From Candidatus Thorarchaeota archaeon (GTDB taxonomy: Archaea; Asgardarchaeota; Thorarchaeia; Thorarchaeales; Thorarchaeaceae), in NCBI GenBank assembly GCA_029855935.1, contig JAGSHN010000005.1:124001-188000 (forward strand): 64,000 bases of DNA. Reading direction: 5' to 3'. The translations under genes and the position numbers were made by a program. Below are positions 16,315 through 24,801 of this stretch, one piece after another. The notes below the pieces were generated by a model. The model was not told where the DNA came from, did not search any database, and saw only the letters and a list, made by a program, of their open reading frames with translations. Positions within the stretch are counted from its first letter, which is position 1, and every line of letters starts with the position of its first letter.

Positions 16315-17109
16315 ATGGTCCGAAAGCGAGCAGAATGGCCCCAACCAGATGAGTACGTAATCGCGATTGCTACAAAGGTAGCACCCTATGGTGCATATGT
16401 CGTATTGCCAGAGTACGGAAACAAAGAGGGGTTCATACATATATCAGAAGTCAGCAGCACGTGGGTACGAAATATTAGGAACCATATTCATGAGGGGTCG
16501 AGGGTCATCGTCAAAGTACTCCAAGTCGATCCGCAGAGAGGGCATATCGACTGCTCGCTTCGCAGGGTTTCGAACGAGGCCAAGAGAAAGAAGAACAGCG
16601 AATGGAAGAGGGCCCAGAAGGCAGAAAAGCTATTGGAGTTTATTGCCAAAGAAAACAACATGACCCTTGAGGAAGTGTATGAGAAGATTGGCTGGCCGCT
16701 TGAGGACTACTACGGGGAGATATACAAGGGCCTTGAACGAGCAGCTGACATCGGTATGGAGGCCCTCGAGGACATAGATGCGCCCAAGGAGCTCAAGGAG
16801 CAACTTGTGGCACTGGCGAAGGCAAGGATAGAGATACCATCTGTTGAGATAGACGGAGAGATGACCGTCTTCGTTCCGGGACCCAATGGGGTTGAGGTCA
16901 TAAGAGAAGCGCTGACAAGGGGCCTAGAGATTGGTAAGCAGTACCAAAAGACCGACGTGGAGATCTATACACTCGGTGCCCCCCGCTACAAGCTTCGGAT
17001 CACAAGCCCCGACTATAGAGAGGCCGAACAGGTGTTGTTCGAGATCATAGAGGCCGTGCAGAAGATTGTTGAGAGCAACGGTGGCACCTTTAAGTTTGCC
17101 CGAAAATAG
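16315..17109 (+). CDS. Translation initiation factor aIF2, alpha subunit
   Basis: Part of the heterotrimer that brings initiator Met-tRNA to the ribosome. The 264 residues comprise an S1 domain (about 10-85, YGAYVVLPEYGNKEGFIHISE), a helical middle domain and a C-terminal alpha-beta domain. The loop equivalent to the eIF2-alpha Ser51 region reads SEVSSTWVRNIRN. It lies 36 bases after S27e and 20 before nop10, the usual archaeal order. Confidence 0.95.
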   Translation: MVRKRAEWPQPDEYVIAIATKVAPYGAYVVLPEYGNKEGFIHISEVSSTWVRNIRNHIHEGSRVIVKVLQVDPQRGHIDCSLRRVSNEAKRKKNSEWKRAQKAEKLLEFIAKENNMTLEEVYEKIGWPLEDYYGEIYKGLERAADIGMEALEDIDAPKELKEQLVALAKARIEIPSVEIDGEMTVFVPGPNGVEVIREALTRGLEIGKQYQKTDVEIYTLGAPRYKLRITSPDYREAEQVLFEIIEAVQKIVESNGGTFKFARK

Positions 17110-17129
17110 AGCGCGAGGGGAGGGGGGCG

Positions 17130-17348
17130 TTGCCACTTCTTTTCAAGTGTGTGGAATGTGGGGAGTATACATTGGAGGAGCGGAGATGCCCCCGTTGCGG
17201 AGGGGCTGTGAGGAATCCCCACCCGGCCAAATATAGTCCACTCGACAAGTATGGGGCGTATAGACGAGCGGCCAAGAAACGGGCAAGAGCATCTGATGCG
17301 GTAGAGAATAGGCAGAGTAGCCTCAAAGGCCAGCGGCGTCCAATGTGA
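17130..17348 (+). CDS. nop10: H/ACA RNP protein Nop10
   Basis: A 72-residue small protein of the pseudouridylation RNP. The zinc ribbon CVECGEYTLEERRCPRCG is followed by the conserved NPHPAKYSPLDKYGAYRR helix that contacts Cbf5. A TTG start at 17130 is favoured because GAGGGGAGGGGGG lies directly upstream. The C-terminal tail of about 15 residues exceeds the usual length. Confidence 0.93.
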   Translation: MPLLFKCVECGEYTLEERRCPRCGGAVRNPHPAKYSPLDKYGAYRRAAKKRARASDAVENRQSSLKGQRRPM

Positions 17349-17442
17349 TACCGTTGCAGTCGCATGGGGATCAGTCTTGATTCTCAGACCGATTCATCTA
17401 GAGGAGGGACTGAGAGGAAGTTGATCGGACTCAACATTCCTC

Positions 17443-20247
17443 TCAATGTAGTTCAACGGGGACCCAGAATGTAGACCAAGATGTCGCAAAGGTCGGGCTG
17501 CCAGTATTAACGTTGTTCCAGAACAACAGTCGAATCTGATAGTTCATGCCCACCTGCAATAGAAGGTCCTCAGCGTCGCCTGAGTCTAGAGGCAACAGGA
17601 ACTCCACTACGCCGTCGCTATAGGCGTATTCACTCGATGATGACCCAGTGGAGTCCAGCTGCCAGTCACCAACGTAGGACACATGGCCGTCATAGTAGTC
17701 ATGACCCTCATAGTTCACAATCCGGAGATCGGGTCGTTCGGTATTGTCCACCGGTGCCAGCTGTATTCCTAGGGAATCCTCCGTGGCGGAGAAGTCATCC
17801 ATTCGAATTCCGAAGTAGATGTGTGTCCCGTTAGACTGACAGTAGACTGTTGCACGGTAGTCACCACCGAACACAGTTTCATAGTGGGCGAAACTAGTTT
17901 CCGCGGTAGATAGCGACCCATCGAGCGACACGCCATCCAGTGGACCAATATTAGGTTTCCAGTCAGCTGCAGTCCTGTTCAACGACTGTTCAAGCATCGT
18001 GTAGTTGATCTCATAGATCTTCACCAGTCCGTACTCGGCACTGGTATACACGAGATTGAATGTATTGTACAGGGTGTCAGGGATATTGTTGACCCAACGC
18101 TTGTCACTGTCCTGCATATAGCCCCCAAGGTCGGCCCTCTTCCGAGCATCGGACAGCCCCATATCATTTGCCTCCTGCTCGCTATGGGGCTCGTTATAGA
18201 GCATCAGCTTGTAGAGAGTTGATGAGAAGAAGGCATCTTGGGTGTACTCCTTCTCCACAACGTCGGGTGTATCTGGGTTGTCACCAAGATAAGTGGCATC
18301 ATCAATCAGGCTGCTGCCGAATCGGTCCTCCGCGATTCGGACCATCCATGGCCACTTGCCGTCATCGCCGCCAAAGCCAGATATTCGATGACCCCAGTAT
18401 ACAAGAACGTGAGTTGCATTCCACATCTTGAATACGCGTAGCGACTCCGTCAGATTCAAGGCCATCAACGCATAGCCCATAAGAGCTATCTGCGTCCTAT
18501 TGTGAGTTGAGTTGTCGACTATTGTTCGCCCGCCACCAGCGCTATTAATCCAGTATCCATAGTCCCACCAGCTGGCAATCGTTGCTGTGGGCGGAAGAAC
18601 GTTCCTGATGAAGTTCATAGCGGTCTGCCAGTCAGTGTACTGTGCACCCTCGGCAATACTGCCAGATGCGAGCTCTGGACCACTGACCTGATTCACGGTA
18701 TAGCTGACACCACCAAAGACTGCCATAGATAGGACTAGAGCAACAAAACCATAGGCCATCAGCGTGTGCTCCGATGTCAGAGAAGTGCTGACTCGAAACC
18801 GTCTTCTCTCAAACACCGATTTCTCGGCAACTATCTTTGCATATGGCGACAGAGTCTGATGCACAGCCACAGCTGACAGGATGGCAACCCCTGGCGCGAG
18901 AATCAGAGCCAACCGGATCATGCTTCCCGCAAAGTACACCGACGTGAGGCCATATAGAAGGATGAGCCAGTCCTCATCGTGGCCTCGCTTGTAGAGGAAG
19001 TACATACCGAGCGGGAAGAAGAATATCAGCACCAGAAGCGTGTTGTAGAAGCTTGACCACGGGCTCGGGAGATGCTCTGCAACAGAGGCGAAGATCCGCT
19101 GGTCGAGCCTATAGAAGGGATTGATGACCGTCAGAAACTTGCCACCGATTCGGAGAACTGCGTTGGAATTGGCGGTTCTGATTGACAGGTCAGTTCCACT
19201 CCCGTATAAGAAGTAGGCACCGACGGCAATCAACGGCATGATGAGGCCTATTAGGAGCGGCTTCATGTGCGGAGAGAGTGCTGCAGCCGTAGAAACACGA
19301 TACCTCTCTATGCGTGTCCAGACCTCGTAGCTGGCAAGGAGCGCACCCACAGCAATCGGGGCCATATACGAGAGGGAGGTGATGTTCTCAAATCCGTTGC
19401 GAGGAACCAGTCCCCCGATGAATAGGCCCAATGATATCGTAATCATGTAGGAGGATAGAAGGCGCCGGCTGTACCGGCCTGCAACAAACATAAGGAATGC
19501 GTAGACAGCCAGAAGATCAACGAGGAAGTCAGCTGCGCCCCACGAGGCCATCAGATATCCGACCGATAGCCCCGCACCGACCGCAGAGGCAATCGAGTCG
19601 CGTTTGATGCTGCGAGTGAAGAAGAACAGACCGAGCACTATTGCGAAAACACCAATACACTCATTGTCAAAGAAGCCTTCCACAGTTCTCTGTAGGAAGG
19701 CGGGGAGATATCCCATGAACAGCGCAGTCAGAAGCCCTACGGTGTTGTTGTAGAGCTCGCGACCAAGAAAGAATGCAACAATTGTTGTCAGAGCACCCAT
19801 CAGAGCAGGCATGATCACAGAAACAAAGGTCACACTCACGTTGATTCCGAGAGCATGTGCTGCGAAGTAGAGGAAGGCGCTGGTGAATGGTACACCAACA
19901 TAGGTGGCCGTTGCAATGTCCCGGCCAAAGGGCATCCATGTCGTGTCATCGTACCAAGTGAAGAAGGCACCATATCCATGCTCTGAGATGTACTCAGTGA
20001 CCTTGAGTTGGAACCAAGGGTCGAACGCGCGGACTATTGGCTGCCTATCGACAAGAGGAAGAAGCCGAAGGGCGAGTGACACGAAGAAAATTATCGTCAA
20101 GGCAACAATGACCATCACGGATCCTCGTGAGATCTTTGCTTTCGGACGGTGAAATACCTGGCGGAGAAATCTGCCTGCAGACCTCTTGAGCTTCCTGAAT
20201 CGGGCCATAATGGGTGCGCTCTCCAATTCGTCTGGAATCATCGGCAT
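17443..20247 (-). CDS. aglB: Oligosaccharyltransferase AglB/STT3 with C-terminal beta-sandwich extension
   Basis: Transfers lipid-linked glycans to Asn in secreted proteins. The 934-residue product has about 13 membrane helices to residue 520. The metal-site Asp lies in AFDPWFQ (about 76), a second acidic loop in WYDDTTW, and WWDYGYW (560-566) is the catalytic-motif region. Residues about 776-934, after the globular domain, form a separate soluble segment rich in aromatic and acidic residues (YFGIRMDDFSATEDSLGI, YSDGVVEFLLPLDS), resembling DOMON/CBM9-like beta-sandwich domains. It probably faces outside the cell. An OSTC-like partner lies at 24195-24620. Confidence 0.95.
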   Translation of the reverse strand: MPMIPDELESAPIMARFRKLKRSAGRFLRQVFHRPKAKISRGSVMVIVALTIIFFVSLALRLLPLVDRQPIVRAFDPWFQLKVTEYISEHGYGAFFTWYDDTTWMPFGRDIATATYVGVPFTSAFLYFAAHALGINVSVTFVSVIMPALMGALTTIVAFFLGRELYNNTVGLLTALFMGYLPAFLQRTVEGFFDNECIGVFAIVLGLFFFTRSIKRDSIASAVGAGLSVGYLMASWGAADFLVDLLAVYAFLMFVAGRYSRRLLSSYMITISLGLFIGGLVPRNGFENITSLSYMAPIAVGALLASYEVWTRIERYRVSTAAALSPHMKPLLIGLIMPLIAVGAYFLYGSGTDLSIRTANSNAVLRIGGKFLTVINPFYRLDQRIFASVAEHLPSPWSSFYNTLLVLIFFFPLGMYFLYKRGHDEDWLILLYGLTSVYFAGSMIRLALILAPGVAILSAVAVHQTLSPYAKIVAEKSVFERRRFRVSTSLTSEHTLMAYGFVALVLSMAVFGGVSYTVNQVSGPELASGSIAEGAQYTDWQTAMNFIRNVLPPTATIASWWDYGYWINSAGGGRTIVDNSTHNRTQIALMGYALMALNLTESLRVFKMWNATHVLVYWGHRISGFGGDDGKWPWMVRIAEDRFGSSLIDDATYLGDNPDTPDVVEKEYTQDAFFSSTLYKLMLYNEPHSEQEANDMGLSDARKRADLGGYMQDSDKRWVNNIPDTLYNTFNLVYTSAEYGLVKIYEINYTMLEQSLNRTAADWKPNIGPLDGVSLDGSLSTAETSFAHYETVFGGDYRATVYCQSNGTHIYFGIRMDDFSATEDSLGIQLAPVDNTERPDLRIVNYEGHDYYDGHVSYVGDWQLDSTGSSSSEYAYSDGVVEFLLPLDSGDAEDLLLQVGMNYQIRLLFWNNVNTGSPTFATSWSTFWVPVELH

Positions 20248-20552
20248 CAGACTGTGGATGTGCTAAAAAGGTTGCGTTTGGAGGGGCACTTGTACTAGGA
20301 CTGCAAACAGCTGTCATGTAGAACTTCGTCGTTTTTGGAAATCTCGCGAGTGAATCATAGAGGCTCAAGGCAGAAAAGGAGTGCTACGATTCAGGAAGAC
20401 AGGTGGCGAGCCAAGTCAGGGTGCAGATGACCGACGCCATTGGCACACGGTTGCCCACTGGATGGCTAATCAGTATCCAGCGATGTAGGAACACAGATAG
20501 AAGCGGTGAGAGAGGGAACAGGGTCGCCCCATCACGTGCCCCGGGGCGACTA
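20248..20552. other. 305-base gap between aglB and gcvH
   Basis: No convincing gene is seen. The aglB-proximal side has a TTTTTAGC element on the minus strand near 20261 that may be its promoter. The gcvH-proximal side holds the hairpin listed at 20523-20550. The rest shows no recognised structure. Confidence 0.5.
20523..20550 (-). terminator. Perfect 8-bp hairpin after gcvH
   Basis: GTCGCCCC and GGGGCGAC form a perfect 8-bp stem with a 12-base loop, starting two bases beyond the gcvH stop codon. No U-tract follows, so it may stabilise the 3' end or act with a termination factor rather than as a simple intrinsic terminator. Confidence 0.4.
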
Positions 20553-20957
20553 CTATTCTTGCAGTTCCGCGATGTACTTGGAATACTCCTCACTGGTCAT
20601 CAGAGATTTGAGGTCCTCTTCTAACTTGGATGGACGAATCTTGAACATCCATCCTCGACCGTACGGGTCCTCATTCACAATCTCGGGAGCATCTTCAAGT
20701 TCGGTGTTGACCTCGATGATCTCACCGCTGACTGGACTGAAGATGTCGGATGAGGCCTTCATCGACTCGACGAGCCCGCATTCTTCCCCCGCATTGACGA
20801 CGGTCCCGACCTCACTTATCTCGACATAGGTGATCTCGTGAAGCGCGTGTTGGGCATGGTCGGTTATTCCAACAACGACCACTCCATCTTCAATTCGAGC
20901 CCATTCATGATCCTTCGAGTAGTAGAGCCCGTCAACGACCTTCTTTCCTTCGCTCAT
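20553..20957 (-). CDS. gcvH: Glycine cleavage system H protein
   Basis: Lipoyl carrier protein of 134 residues. The lipoylation site is Lys67 in GLVESMKASSDI, and the flanking VGTVVNAGE and SPVSGEI segments are typical. ATG 20957 begins MSEGKKVVDG. It is downstream of gcvT on the same strand (71-base gap), so the two are probably co-transcribed. The P-protein and dihydrolipoamide dehydrogenase are not in the window. Confidence 0.95.
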   Translation of the reverse strand: MSEGKKVVDGLYYSKDHEWARIEDGVVVVGITDHAQHALHEITYVEISEVGTVVNAGEECGLVESMKASSDIFSPVSGEIIEVNTELEDAPEIVNEDPYGRGWMFKIRPSKLEEDLKSLMTSEEYSKYIAELQE

Positions 20958-21028
20958 CAGAGTGCACCTTCGCTCTTGGCTGACGCACAAGGGTGCTTAA
21001 ATGAGTTGCTGCAAAGCTAGCGGCCTAC

Positions 21029-22177
21029 CTACTGATTGCGCGCTTCACCATATCTCTGTGGGTCGTAGAATGGCCATTTGCGAGCCTCAGCACGTCTAAT
21101 TCTGCCCTTGATGTCAACCTCTATAGTATCACCCTCGTCGACCGAGCCGGGTGAAACATAGCCCATACCAATGCCCTTACCGAGGATGGGTGAGAGCCCG
21201 CCACTTGTGACAACTCCTATTTCATTGCCATCCGACAATAGTCGATACCCCTGTCGTGGAATACCACGGTCCACCATCACGAATCCTATTCTTGTCTTGC
21301 GAATCGCCCCCTCTTTCTTGTGTCTATATACAACGTCATAGCCAATATAGTGGGGCTCGACCTTCAGCTTAACTGCATAGGGGATCCGTGCCTCAATCGG
21401 CGATGTGTCCTCATCAAGCTCGTGACCGTACAGCACAAAACCAGCCTCGAGACGGGTCGAGTCGCGAGATCCAAGCCCACAGGGGCGCGCCCCAAGGTCT
21501 TCACCGGTTGAGAGTATTCTCTCCCAGAACTCTATTGCTTTCCTACGTCCCTCATCGTTGAAGGGAGTGTCAAGCAATAGAATCTCGCCACCAGCCTCAC
21601 CAGTGTACCCAGTTCGGCACAAGTAGCAATCTTGGCCAAACAATGTCATCCGACTACAGCTGAAACGTGGAAGAGAGCGAACATCGGTGTTTGCCATCCT
21701 TGAGAGAAGCTCAAGAGCGTTTGGACCTTGGACCGCAATCATGACAACCCTGCGCGACCAGTCCTCCAGATGGACATCGAACCCACTGGAATGCTCTTGG
21801 AGATGGCCCCAGATCTTGGAGGCATTCGATGCATTGGTGACCCAGATGAATTCGTGCTCGCCTACTCGATAGAGCATCAGGTCGTCTCGCACGCCGCCTC
21901 GCTCATTGAGACAGGTCGAGTAGTGTCCCATATTGATGCGCAACTTCCGGACGTTGTTTGTTGTCACGGTCTGCAGAAAGTCGACCGCATCGGGGCCAGA
22001 TATGGAGAAGCGTGCCATATGGGTGGTATCGAATATTCCGACCGCCTCTCGAACCGCCATATGCTCCTCGCGAATATCGCTAAACCGGACTGGCATCTCC
22101 CATCCTGCAAACTCTACGATGTCGCCATGCTTCACATGCCATTCGTATAGGTGAGTCCTCTTCAGACCTGTATTCAT
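21029..22177 (-). CDS. gcvT: Glycine cleavage system T protein (aminomethyltransferase)
   Basis: Transfers the methylene carbon from H-protein-bound glycine to a tetrahydropterin. The 382-residue product shows EFAGWEMPVRFSDIREEH at the N-terminus, the pterin-pocket acidic region and RLEAGFVLYGHELDEDTSPIEA. ATG 22177 is preceded by GGTG. It is divergent from the DHPS-like gene across 76 bases. Confidence 0.96.
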   Translation of the reverse strand: MNTGLKRTHLYEWHVKHGDIVEFAGWEMPVRFSDIREEHMAVREAVGIFDTTHMARFSISGPDAVDFLQTVTTNNVRKLRINMGHYSTCLNERGGVRDDLMLYRVGEHEFIWVTNASNASKIWGHLQEHSSGFDVHLEDWSRRVVMIAVQGPNALELLSRMANTDVRSLPRFSCSRMTLFGQDCYLCRTGYTGEAGGEILLLDTPFNDEGRRKAIEFWERILSTGEDLGARPCGLGSRDSTRLEAGFVLYGHELDEDTSPIEARIPYAVKLKVEPHYIGYDVVYRHKKEGAIRKTRIGFVMVDRGIPRQGYRLLSDGNEIGVVTSGGLSPILGKGIGMGYVSPGSVDEGDTIEVDIKGRIRRAEARKWPFYDPQRYGEARNQ

Positions 22178-22253
22178 AGGGGCACCACTGTATGCTCGGC
22201 CGGCCATGCTAGGTTTTAATTTCTTCCATTCTTGCGAAACTTGGCGAGCGCAG

Positions 22254-23483
22254 ATGTTGTATCAACGACAGGTACGTGTGAGGGACACATATGTCGGGCG
22301 TGACGCGCCCACGCGTCTAATGGCCGTTGTGAATGTCTCTAGCGAGTCGTTCTTTGCAGGCTCGGTAGTGGCCCCCGAGAGCATCGACAAGAGAGTGAGG
22401 CTGTTAGAGAGGCAGGGAGCAGAGATCATAGACATAGGTGGGGCATCCAGCGCGCCCACAGAGATCTATGGTACTGAGCATATCTCCGTCGAGGAAGAAT
22501 TGAAACGGATACAGCGAGCAATGAGGGTTGCACGAGACGCAACCGACCTCCCCATCTCGATTGACACTAGCTCTGCAGATGTGGCAAGGTTGGCTCTGGA
22601 CCTCGGTGCGGATATGGTCAATGATATCACTGGCCTCAAGGGAGACCCACAGATGGCACCTCTTGTAGTGAGAGAGGACGTTCCGGTGGTGATAATGGCG
22701 AGCTGCAATGGGCCGTGCCAAGATGCAGAAACGACATGGATGGAAATGAAGAGGAGTCTTGAGCTGGCAGCACAGGCAGGAATTGATGATGACAAGATAG
22801 TCATTGACCCGGGCATAGGATTTGGGAGACCACCAGATGAGGACTTCCGGCTCATCAGGGAGTTGCCCATGTTTTGCACTCTCGGTCATCCGGTCCTAGT
22901 AGGAGTTTCTCGAAAGGCATTCATAGGAAGCCTTCTCAATCACCCGAACCCCGAGGACCGCCTCATAGGAAGTGTTGCCGTCACATCAGTCGCAGTCGCA
23001 AATGGCGCGGACATAATCAGGACGCATGATGTCGAGGAAACAAGGGAGGCAATACAGATAGGGCTGGCGCTTAGAAGACCTGAGATACGGAACGAGGAAA
23101 CCGTCCTCCTTGACAATGTGGAAGAGCCTCAGCTGATCTCTGTGCTCGAGAGGATTGGTGTTGATCCGGAGATTAGAGGAAGATTGACGAAAAAGAGTGT
23201 CATGCTGAATCTGTTGATTGGAAGTGTTGCCACACCTGCCGCGCTCGTGATAAAGCAGGAGATGCTGGCATTGGGCGGCGATGCCGCCTACCACAGAGAC
23301 GTTATTGACTGCAGGGTATCAGACACCACTCTCTTGATTGTGGGGACTCCATTGCAGTTGGAGAAACTAGGGAGGCGACTGCGAAAGATGAACTACTTCG
23401 GATTGCCGAGGATTGCTGAACAGATTCGATATATCTTGGAGAAGAGAGAGGAGAGGGCGGTGGTCCCGGTTGGACTGGGCTGA
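22254..23483 (+). CDS. Dihydropteroate synthase-like protein with C-terminal extension
   Basis: TIM-barrel enzyme of pterin biosynthesis. The DHPS core (about 1-270 of 409 residues) shows MAVVNVSSESFF, IIDIGGASSAP, DTSSADVARLALDLGADMVNDI and VGVSRKAF. A C-terminal domain of about 130 residues (KKSVMLNLLIGSVATPA) is typical of archaeal DHPS-related proteins whose acceptor differs from that of bacterial FolP. ATG 22254 is preferred; the TATA-like TTTTAAT at 22212 rules against ATG 22206. It is co-transcribed with mptE. Confidence 0.88.
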   Translation: MLYQRQVRVRDTYVGRDAPTRLMAVVNVSSESFFAGSVVAPESIDKRVRLLERQGAEIIDIGGASSAPTEIYGTEHISVEEELKRIQRAMRVARDATDLPISIDTSSADVARLALDLGADMVNDITGLKGDPQMAPLVVREDVPVVIMASCNGPCQDAETTWMEMKRSLELAAQAGIDDDKIVIDPGIGFGRPPDEDFRLIRELPMFCTLGHPVLVGVSRKAFIGSLLNHPNPEDRLIGSVAVTSVAVANGADIIRTHDVEETREAIQIGLALRRPEIRNEETVLLDNVEEPQLISVLERIGVDPEIRGRLTKKSVMLNLLIGSVATPAALVIKQEMLALGGDAAYHRDVIDCRVSDTTLLIVGTPLQLEKLGRRLRKMNYFGLPRIAEQIRYILEKREERAVVPVGLG

Positions 23484-24204
23484 GTGGAAACCTCTGTATT
23501 TGCGGATAGTAGATATGCTTGGTCTCGATGTCGAAGCGGACAGGCGTGCCACTGCCATGTTGGATCGCCTGCTCGCTAGCCGTGACGTAGATGATCTCGT
23601 GCAGAAACTCAGACGGACAATATATGATACGGAGGTCATAGTGTGTGGAGCTGCCCCCTCACTTGACGCCCATCTCAGGATGATCAAGGAACAGCATTTC
23701 GCGGACGGGCGGGTGGTCATTGCAGCAGATGGGGCACTGGAGGCGCTGATAGGTGAGGAAGTCCATTGTGATATAGTCGTCACAGACCTTGATGGTGATC
23801 GGGGAGGGCTGATTCCCTCTACAAGACAGGGCACCCTTGCGGTAGTCCATGCACACGGAGACAACATCCCGCTCATACGAAGCGTTGTGCCGAGAGCATC
23901 TAATATCATTGGTAGTACCCAGGTTGAGCCGACTGAACATGTACATCTTTGGGGCGGTTTCACCGATGGGGACAGAGCATGCTATCTAGCGGCCCACTAC
24001 AGCCCACGCAAGATAATCCTAGCAGGCATGGACTTTGGGAGCATAGTTGGGAGATGGTCCAAGCCCGCGTGTGAGTCAGCGTCCCCAGCGAGCAGACAAA
24101 AGCGTCTCAAGATGTCGATTGGGAGGTGGCTTCTCTCTACGATAGAGAAACGGTTTCACGTCCCTCTGACGTATGTTGACAATGAAACTGTGTTTCAGCG
24201 CTGA
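23470..24204 (+). CDS. mptE: 6-hydroxymethyl-7,8-dihydropterin pyrophosphokinase MptE
   Basis: Archaeal enzyme that activates 6-hydroxymethyl-dihydropterin for coupling by DHPS-type enzymes. The TTG at 23470 gives the family N-terminus MDWAEWKPLYLRIVDMLGL and overlaps the DHPS-like gene by 14 bases. Core motifs are VCGAAPSLDAH, IAADGALEAL, DIVVTDLDGD and VHAHGDN. The length of 244 is normal. It forms an operon with the preceding gene. Confidence 0.92.
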   Translation: MDWAEWKPLYLRIVDMLGLDVEADRRATAMLDRLLASRDVDDLVQKLRRTIYDTEVIVCGAAPSLDAHLRMIKEQHFADGRVVIAADGALEALIGEEVHCDIVVTDLDGDRGGLIPSTRQGTLAVVHAHGDNIPLIRSVVPRASNIIGSTQVEPTEHVHLWGGFTDGDRACYLAAHYSPRKIILAGMDFGSIVGRWSKPACESASPASRQKRLKMSIGRWLLSTIEKRFHVPLTYVDNETVFQR

Positions 24205-24620
24205 GGTGGCAACTTGAGGCCGAAGAGATACGTCATTATGAGGTACGCAGCACCAGCGAGGATAGCACCAAGTATTAGGAGACGAGTCGCGTAACCCGGC
24301 TGAAACACGTACTTCGAGGAGTAGTATATGAGGCCCAAGCCCAATGTCCCTATGAAAATAACCACCGACGCCACAAGGCCCTCCATTCCTAGCTGTACGT
24401 CAATTCCTCTCACAACAAGAATGGGCTCGCCATTGGGGCCACCAGCAATGGGCGGAGGAGTCTTCACCAGCGTGTAGATGTTTCCGCCGAGAACGAAGAG
24501 TATGGCAATGAACATGATTCCAAAGACCACTATGTCAGGAGGCCGTGTCGGCGTACTGAATCTCGGACGAGCTAGACGCATCCGAGGTCGAACTATGAAC
24601 TTGGGCCACCACATCTTCAC
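24195..24620 (-). CDS. OSTC/DC2-like (Ost3/Ost6-type) oligosaccharyltransferase subunit
   Basis: A 141-residue membrane protein with three predicted helices (about 30-50, 79-100, 111-134). From memory it lines up closely with eukaryotic OSTC/DC2: GGNIYTLVKTPPPI matches GGIIYDVIVEPPSV, the MEGL at 79-82 opens helix 2 in both (MEGLVAS against MEGLASS), and the protein ends KLP as OSTC does. OSTC links STT3A to the Sec61 channel; Ost3/Ost6 share this membrane module. Here it could partner AglB. It is convergent with mptE (10-base overlap). No thioredoxin domain is present. Confidence 0.72.
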   Translation of the reverse strand: MKMWWPKFIVRPRMRLARPRFSTPTRPPDIVVFGIMFIAILFVLGGNIYTLVKTPPPIAGGPNGEPILVVRGIDVQLGMEGLVASVVIFIGTLGLGLIYYSSKYVFQPGYATRLLILGAILAGAAYLIMTYLFGLKLPPQR

Positions 24621-24801
24621 TTGGCAAACCTCAGGCTGCGAAATAGCGGTCGGCTTTTAAGAATATCGCGAGATGAGAAATCGCACTAGGGCAGGTCATG
24701 GCCAGATCACTCACCAGTGACACAATCACTTCGATAGTCCTTCAAGATACCTTCAACCACCACTCGCAACTATGGCCTCGTCATAACCAGGGGAGAGAAA
24801 G

